A stretch of 64,000 bases of DNA from JBGPHT01 sp041484525 (GTDB taxonomy: Bacteria > Acidobacteriota > Terriglobia > Bryobacterales > Bryobacteraceae): assembly GCA_041484525.1 (NCBI GenBank), contig JBGPHT010000020.1:1-64000 (forward strand), given 5' to 3'. Shown here piece after piece: positions 60,602-64,000 of this stretch. A program made the translations under genes and the position numbers. A model generated the notes under the pieces. The model ran no database searches and was not told the origin of the DNA. It was given only the letters and a program-made list of their open reading frames with translations. Each line of letters opens with the position of its first letter. The first letter of the stretch is position 1.

Positions 60602-61435
60602 TCAAAGAATGCTGCCGATTTCTGCGGACGGCACCCGCACCCCGACATAGAACGTGCCGAATAGTGCGAATACGGCGCTGACTTCGTCGAACCGCATTTC
60701 GTAAATCAACTTCTTGAAGACGAGCGGATCTTCGGCGAACAGGTCGACGCCCCATTCCCAATCGTCGAAGCCGATGGAACCGGTGATGATCTGCCGTACG
60801 TCTCCGGCGTACCGGCGGCCGATCGTGCCATGCTCGCTCATCATCTGCTGGCGAACCGTCATCGGTTCGCGATACCAGTTGACGGTTTCGCCGCGGCGCC
60901 GGTCCATCGGGTAGAAGCAGAGGTACTTGGCGCCGGGAATCTCGGGCCACAATCGCGGCGCCATCGCCTGCCGCTGCCGGTTGAGCGCCTCTTCGATCTC
61001 GCGCTTCCATTCCTCGGAATGCGGCTGCACGCCCTTGGCCGCCAGGCCGCTGTAGACCTTGGATGTGGACTCGTACAAGCCCAACTCGACCACCGAGAGG
61101 TACGACGAGGTGTGTTCGAAGTAATCGCTGAGCGGCAGGCGCGCCAGGGCCAACTGTGCCTGATCGAGCTCCTCGAAGCTGCGCCGGAAGTGGACAAACA
61201 TCAGGTCCCCCTTATGGCCGAGCAGCGAATAGACGGCGGACTGGCGGCCGTCCGCGGGGCGCTCCCAGGTGGAGAGCACGCCGGAGGCTTCCTCCAGCAT
61301 TCGGGCACGGACATCCGGCTCGAGGGCCCGCCATGCCGGCCGGCGGAAACGCATCATCTGGTGCAGCACGCTGGCGCCTTCCACGGTTAACGGAACGGGT
61401 GGCAGGGCGGTTTCGACAAGGGTCTCGGGAGTCAT
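60602..61435 (-). CDS. hemQ: Chlorite dismutase-family protein, probable coproheme decarboxylase HemQ
   Basis: 277 residues. The C-terminal half has YLCFYPMDRRRGETVNWY, MMSEHGTIGRRYAGDVRQIITGSIGFDDWEWGVDLFAED (haem-binding His in SEHG) and IYEMRFDEVSAVFALFG. These fit the HemQ/chlorite dismutase superfamily, in which non-chlorite members decarboxylate coproheme in the last step of haem synthesis. The N-terminal half is the duplicated domain. It is alone on the minus strand, with a gap to the flagellar genes. Confidence 0.9.
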   Translation of the reverse strand: MTPETLVETALPPVPLTVEGASVLHQMMRFRRPAWRALEPDVRARMLEEASGVLSTWERPADGRQSAVYSLLGHKGDLMFVHFRRSFEELDQAQLALARLPLSDYFEHTSSYLSVVELGLYESTSKVYSGLAAKGVQPHSEEWKREIEEALNRQRQAMAPRLWPEIPGAKYLCFYPMDRRRGETVNWYREPMTVRQQMMSEHGTIGRRYAGDVRQIITGSIGFDDWEWGVDLFAEDPLVFKKLIYEMRFDEVSAVFALFGTFYVGVRVPSAEIGSIL

Positions 61436-61476
61436 TCACTTCATTATAGGAAGTGCAGCGTCTGCGCGAAGCGCCC

Positions 61477-61917
61477 CTACTCGGGACGCCGGGACCACTG
61501 GGCCAGGAACGATTCCGACGCCAGTTTTTCGAGTTCGCGATCCTCGGCCGACTGCCACTCCGCGCGCCGCCGTTCCTTCAGGCGCTCGAGCAGCCGGGCG
61601 CGCCGGCGGGCTTCGAGCATCCGCGTCTGCTGCTCGGCCGCCTCCCGGACGCACTCCATGCGACGCAGGTCGATCTCGCCCTCTTTCTTCTTGATGCCGA
61701 GCCGGAAGCTATCCAGCGCCGCCAGGTCGCGGCCGATTACTTGGCTCCACTGGCGTACCTCGGTTTGGGCGCGACCGCCTTCGGCCGCGAGGGCGGCGCG
61801 CGCCACATCCAGTTTGGCGACTGCCGCCACGCACTGCTTGTACCGGGCCTCATCCAATTCAAGCTGTTTACGGCGCCATTCGAGAGCTTTTTCCAGCGAA
61901 AACCGGAATGCGCTCAT
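61477..61917 (-). CDS. fliJ: Flagellar export chaperone FliJ
   Basis: 146 residues, almost entirely coiled coil, rich in Arg, Glu and Leu: FRFSLEKALEWRRKQLELDEARYKQCVAAV and LLERLKERRRAEWQSAEDRELEKLA. FliJ escorts export substrates and regulates the FliI ATPase. The start overlaps the fliI stop by four bases, the usual order fliH-fliI-fliJ. Confidence 0.9.
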   Translation of the reverse strand: MSAFRFSLEKALEWRRKQLELDEARYKQCVAAVAKLDVARAALAAEGGRAQTEVRQWSQVIGRDLAALDSFRLGIKKKEGEIDLRRMECVREAAEQQTRMLEARRRARLLERLKERRRAEWQSAEDRELEKLASESFLAQWSRRPE

Positions 61918-63275
61918 CGCTTTTCAGGCACGCGCGTAGGAACCAGCGCGACGGCATCCAGTTGCTTCGCCAGATCTTCCAGGCGCGCCAGCGTCTGCGG
62001 CATACCGGCCATTTCCAGGTGATCCTGCTTGAGGAAATCCATCAACTCGGGACGCATCCGGATGCTGGAGTCGAGCCCTGTGTTCGAGCCGGCGACGTAG
62101 GCGCCCAGTTGGATCAGATCCTCCGCGTCGTTGTAAGCGCCCAGCGCCTGGCGAATCCGCGTCGCGGCCACCTTCTGGCGCGGCGTCGCGATCTGCGAAG
62201 TCAGGCGGCTGACGGAATGCAGAATGTCGATCGCCGGGTAGTGCCCCTGGGCTGCCATTTTCCGGGAGAGAATGATGTGGCCGTCGAGGATCGCGCGGAC
62301 AGCGTCGCAGATGGGCTCGTTGAAATCGTCTCCCTCCACCAGCACCGTGAAGAACCCGGTGATCGATCCGCGCGGGAAGTTGCCGGCTCGCTCGAGGACC
62401 CGCGGGAGCATGTTGAAGACCGATGGTGTGTAGCCTTTTTGAGAAGGCGGCTCGCCGGCCGCGAGACCGATCTCGCGCTGCGCCATGGCAAGCCGCGTCA
62501 CCGAATCCATCACCAGGAGCACGTTCTTCCCCTGGTCGCGGAAATACTCGGCCACGGCCAGCGCCACGAAACAGGCGCGCACGCGCAGCGGCGCGGGACG
62601 TTCCGAGGTAGCCACCACCACCACCGAACGCTTGCGCCCCTCCGGACCGAGCTCGTTCTCGATGAACCCGCGCACCTCGCGGTTGCGCTCGCCGATCATG
62701 GCGATCACCGTGACGTCCGCCGAGTTGTTCCGCGCCATCGATCCGAGCAGCGTGCTCTTGCCGACGCCGCTGCCGCCGAAAATGCCGACGCGCTGGCCCT
62801 TGCCGCACGGGAGCAGCGCGTCGATGGCGCGGACCCCGGTCACGAGCGGCTCCGTGATGTGCTCGCGCTGCAACGGATTGGTGGGCGTGCCATATAGCGG
62901 GTACGCATCCTCCACCTCGATGTGCGGGCCGCCGTCCATGGGCTTGCCAAAACCGTCGATCACGCGCCCCAGCAGGCCGGTGCCGACCTCAACCCGCGAG
63001 TCCTCGCTGCGCGCCGCCAGGCTGTCGCCAAGCTGCAATCCGTCGATCTCTTCGAGCGGCATCGACAGCACGCGGCCGTTGCGGAAGCCGATCACCTGGG
63101 TCCGGATGCGCCGGCCGCCGGCAGCCGCGATCTCGCAGAAATCGCCGATTGCGGCGTTCGGTCCCCGCGATTCGATCAGCAATCCGACCACCTCTGTCAC
63201 CTGGCCGGTCCAGCGGAAGGAAGGGACGCGCTCGAGTTCCGCGAAGTAGGGTTCGAGCGAAATGCGTTCCGTCAT
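61914..63275 (-). CDS. fliI: Flagellum-specific ATPase FliI
   Basis: 453 residues. Walker A GIFGGSGVGKSTLLGSMARN at about residue 162, Walker B VLLVMDSVTRLAMAQREIGLA, and the family stretch GYTPSVFNMLPRVLERAG. It is the ATPase of the flagellar type III export apparatus. It overlaps fliH and fliJ by four bases each. Confidence 0.97.
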   Translation of the reverse strand: MTERISLEPYFAELERVPSFRWTGQVTEVVGLLIESRGPNAAIGDFCEIAAAGGRRIRTQVIGFRNGRVLSMPLEEIDGLQLGDSLAARSEDSRVEVGTGLLGRVIDGFGKPMDGGPHIEVEDAYPLYGTPTNPLQREHITEPLVTGVRAIDALLPCGKGQRVGIFGGSGVGKSTLLGSMARNNSADVTVIAMIGERNREVRGFIENELGPEGRKRSVVVVATSERPAPLRVRACFVALAVAEYFRDQGKNVLLVMDSVTRLAMAQREIGLAAGEPPSQKGYTPSVFNMLPRVLERAGNFPRGSITGFFTVLVEGDDFNEPICDAVRAILDGHIILSRKMAAQGHYPAIDILHSVSRLTSQIATPRQKVAATRIRQALGAYNDAEDLIQLGAYVAGSNTGLDSSIRMRPELMDFLKQDHLEMAGMPQTLARLEDLAKQLDAVALVPTRVPEKR

Positions 63276-63922
63276 GCGTGTTTCCCGAGGCGGTCCGTCA
63301 GGCCGCGCTCGATCTCCTGCAGTTGCGAATCTATGGAGGCATCCAGGTTGCCGCGCTGGGTCTCAAAAATGACGGCGCCGGGCTCGCGTGAGGCGTCCGC
63401 CACCACCTCGACCGAGGCGCCGCCGCCCGCCATTTTCCGGAGGCACTCGGCGACCAGGGGTGCGTGCGCCGGGTGGACGCGCGCGCGCGAAATTTCCTGA
63501 CCCTGCAGCTTTTCGAGGGCGGCCAACACGATTCCCTGTACGGCGTCGGGGTCGCTCGCCAACTCGCGGCGCAGCACGCGCCGGGCTACAGCGAGCGCCA
63601 GCCGGACCACGTCTCCCTCGGCCTCGCGCCGCAACTTCGGGCGCAGCCGCGCCAGTTCGTCGATGGACTGGGTGAGGCGCTCGATCACCGGCTGGACCTC
63701 CGCCGCCGCACGGCTGCGTCCGGCGGCTTCGCCCTCACGAAAGCCGGCTGCATGGGCCTCCTGTGCGCGTTGCTCGGCAAGCCGTTCCATCTCGGCAGAC
63801 TGGTTTACAGGGTCGGCGGCAACCGGGGGCTCGGAAGCTGCTGCGTGCATGTCCTGGACCCGTCGCCACGGTATGGGGGTAGCCTTGCGGCTGTCTTCCT
63901 CCGCCAGCACCTTAGACGACAT
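63272..63922 (-). CDS. fliH: Flagellar assembly protein FliH
   Basis: 216 residues from ATG at 63922. An N-terminal low-complexity part, a helical middle (AEQRAQEAHAAGFREGEAAGRSRAA) and a C-terminal domain LRREAEGDVVRLALAVARRVLRRELASDP..VHPAHAPLVAE of the FliH/HrpE type. It binds and controls FliI. It starts 11 bases inside fliG. Confidence 0.88.
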   Translation of the reverse strand: MSSKVLAEEDSRKATPIPWRRVQDMHAAASEPPVAADPVNQSAEMERLAEQRAQEAHAAGFREGEAAGRSRAAAEVQPVIERLTQSIDELARLRPKLRREAEGDVVRLALAVARRVLRRELASDPDAVQGIVLAALEKLQGQEISRARVHPAHAPLVAECLRKMAGGGASVEVVADASREPGAVIFETQRGNLDASIDSQLQEIERGLTDRLGKHA

Positions 63923-64000
63923 ACTGCTCCCCAACGGCGCCCTTCAGGCTAACCACGCCCTCCGCTTCGAGCTGGCGCACCACTGTGATGATCTGCTGCT
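63912..64000 (-). CDS. fliG: Flagellar motor switch protein FliG, C-terminal end only
   Basis: The last 28 codons of a gene that enters from beyond the window: QQIITVVRQLEAEGVV.. and stop TAA at 63912-63914. The sequence has the look of the FliG C-terminus (IVRQLEEEGEI-type motif), and the gene order fliG-fliH-fliI-fliJ agrees. The start is outside the window. Confidence 0.8.
   Translation of the reverse strand, partial: QQIITVVRQLEAEGVVSLKGAVGEQYVV

Noticed and set aside
60412..60681. Plus-strand frame of 89 codons after galE
   Set aside because: Ends in antisense of hemQ, has no domain, and overlaps the PEP-CTERM remnant on the other strand.

Overview
The window looks like chromosome from an acidobacterium of the Solibacteraceae/Bryobacterales type. 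The grounds are a high-GC sequence, a secreted protein with the Solibacter C-terminal domain (13684-14541), a PadR regulator next to an orphan MacB/FtsX-type permease of the acidobacterial kind (46598-49589), an acidobacterial-style VWFA protein (34229-35323) and a HemQ-type chlorite dismutase family protein. The genus is inferred; no rRNA or tRNA gene was seen.

Left part (1-13211). The window opens in the 3' end of a group II intron (domains V and VI). Next to it lies a very long minus-strand operon read from 13211 to 181: ECF sigma factor, zinc-finger anti-sigma factor, a small secreted protein, then type II secretion genes gspE-F-G-H-I-J-K, a PilM/PilN-type GspL, a PilO-type GspM, a GspC-like protein and the secretin gspD. 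Four gene starts in this operon carry small tandem duplications or palindromic repeats that create mini-ORFs or lengthen prepilin leaders.

Middle part (13684-37770). A Solibacter-domain protein and a TrbI-like protein precede a second ECF/anti-sigma pair that heads a four-gene unit ending in a TPR-CHAT lipoprotein, a putative caspase-like protease. Then come an Lgt-family operon, a radical SAM/SPASM gene, the succinate dehydrogenase operon sdhCAB, a PilZ protein, a HicBA pair with a frameshifted toxin, an aminotransferase/OB-fold/thiolase operon, a third ECF/anti-sigma unit, a VWFA protein, a secreted RidA-like protein and a TPR/PPC protein.

Right part (37771-64000). A lower-GC insert carries a DarTG toxin-antitoxin pair whose toxin is also frameshifted. 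It is followed by a MocR/PdxR-type regulator with pdxS-pdxT, an LMW phosphatase, a POT peptide transporter with a duplicated 3' tail, a Tat-exported three-repeat protein, a PadR-permease pair, a GNAT and a GT9 gene, an ORF-poor purine-rich stretch of about 650 bp that may be a structured RNA, a collapsed histidine kinase pseudogene beside an intact hybrid kinase, manA, an aminotransferase, coaD, a ThDP enzyme, galE, hemQ and the flagellar export genes fliJ-fliI-fliH-fliG (the last cut by the window end).

Two families of palindromic repeats recur: one with arms reading TTCACCGCCGAGACGCCGAG (three copies) and one with core GGGGACAGGCTAC (two loci). In both toxin-antitoxin pairs the toxin carries one extra base in a homopolymer while the antitoxin is intact.
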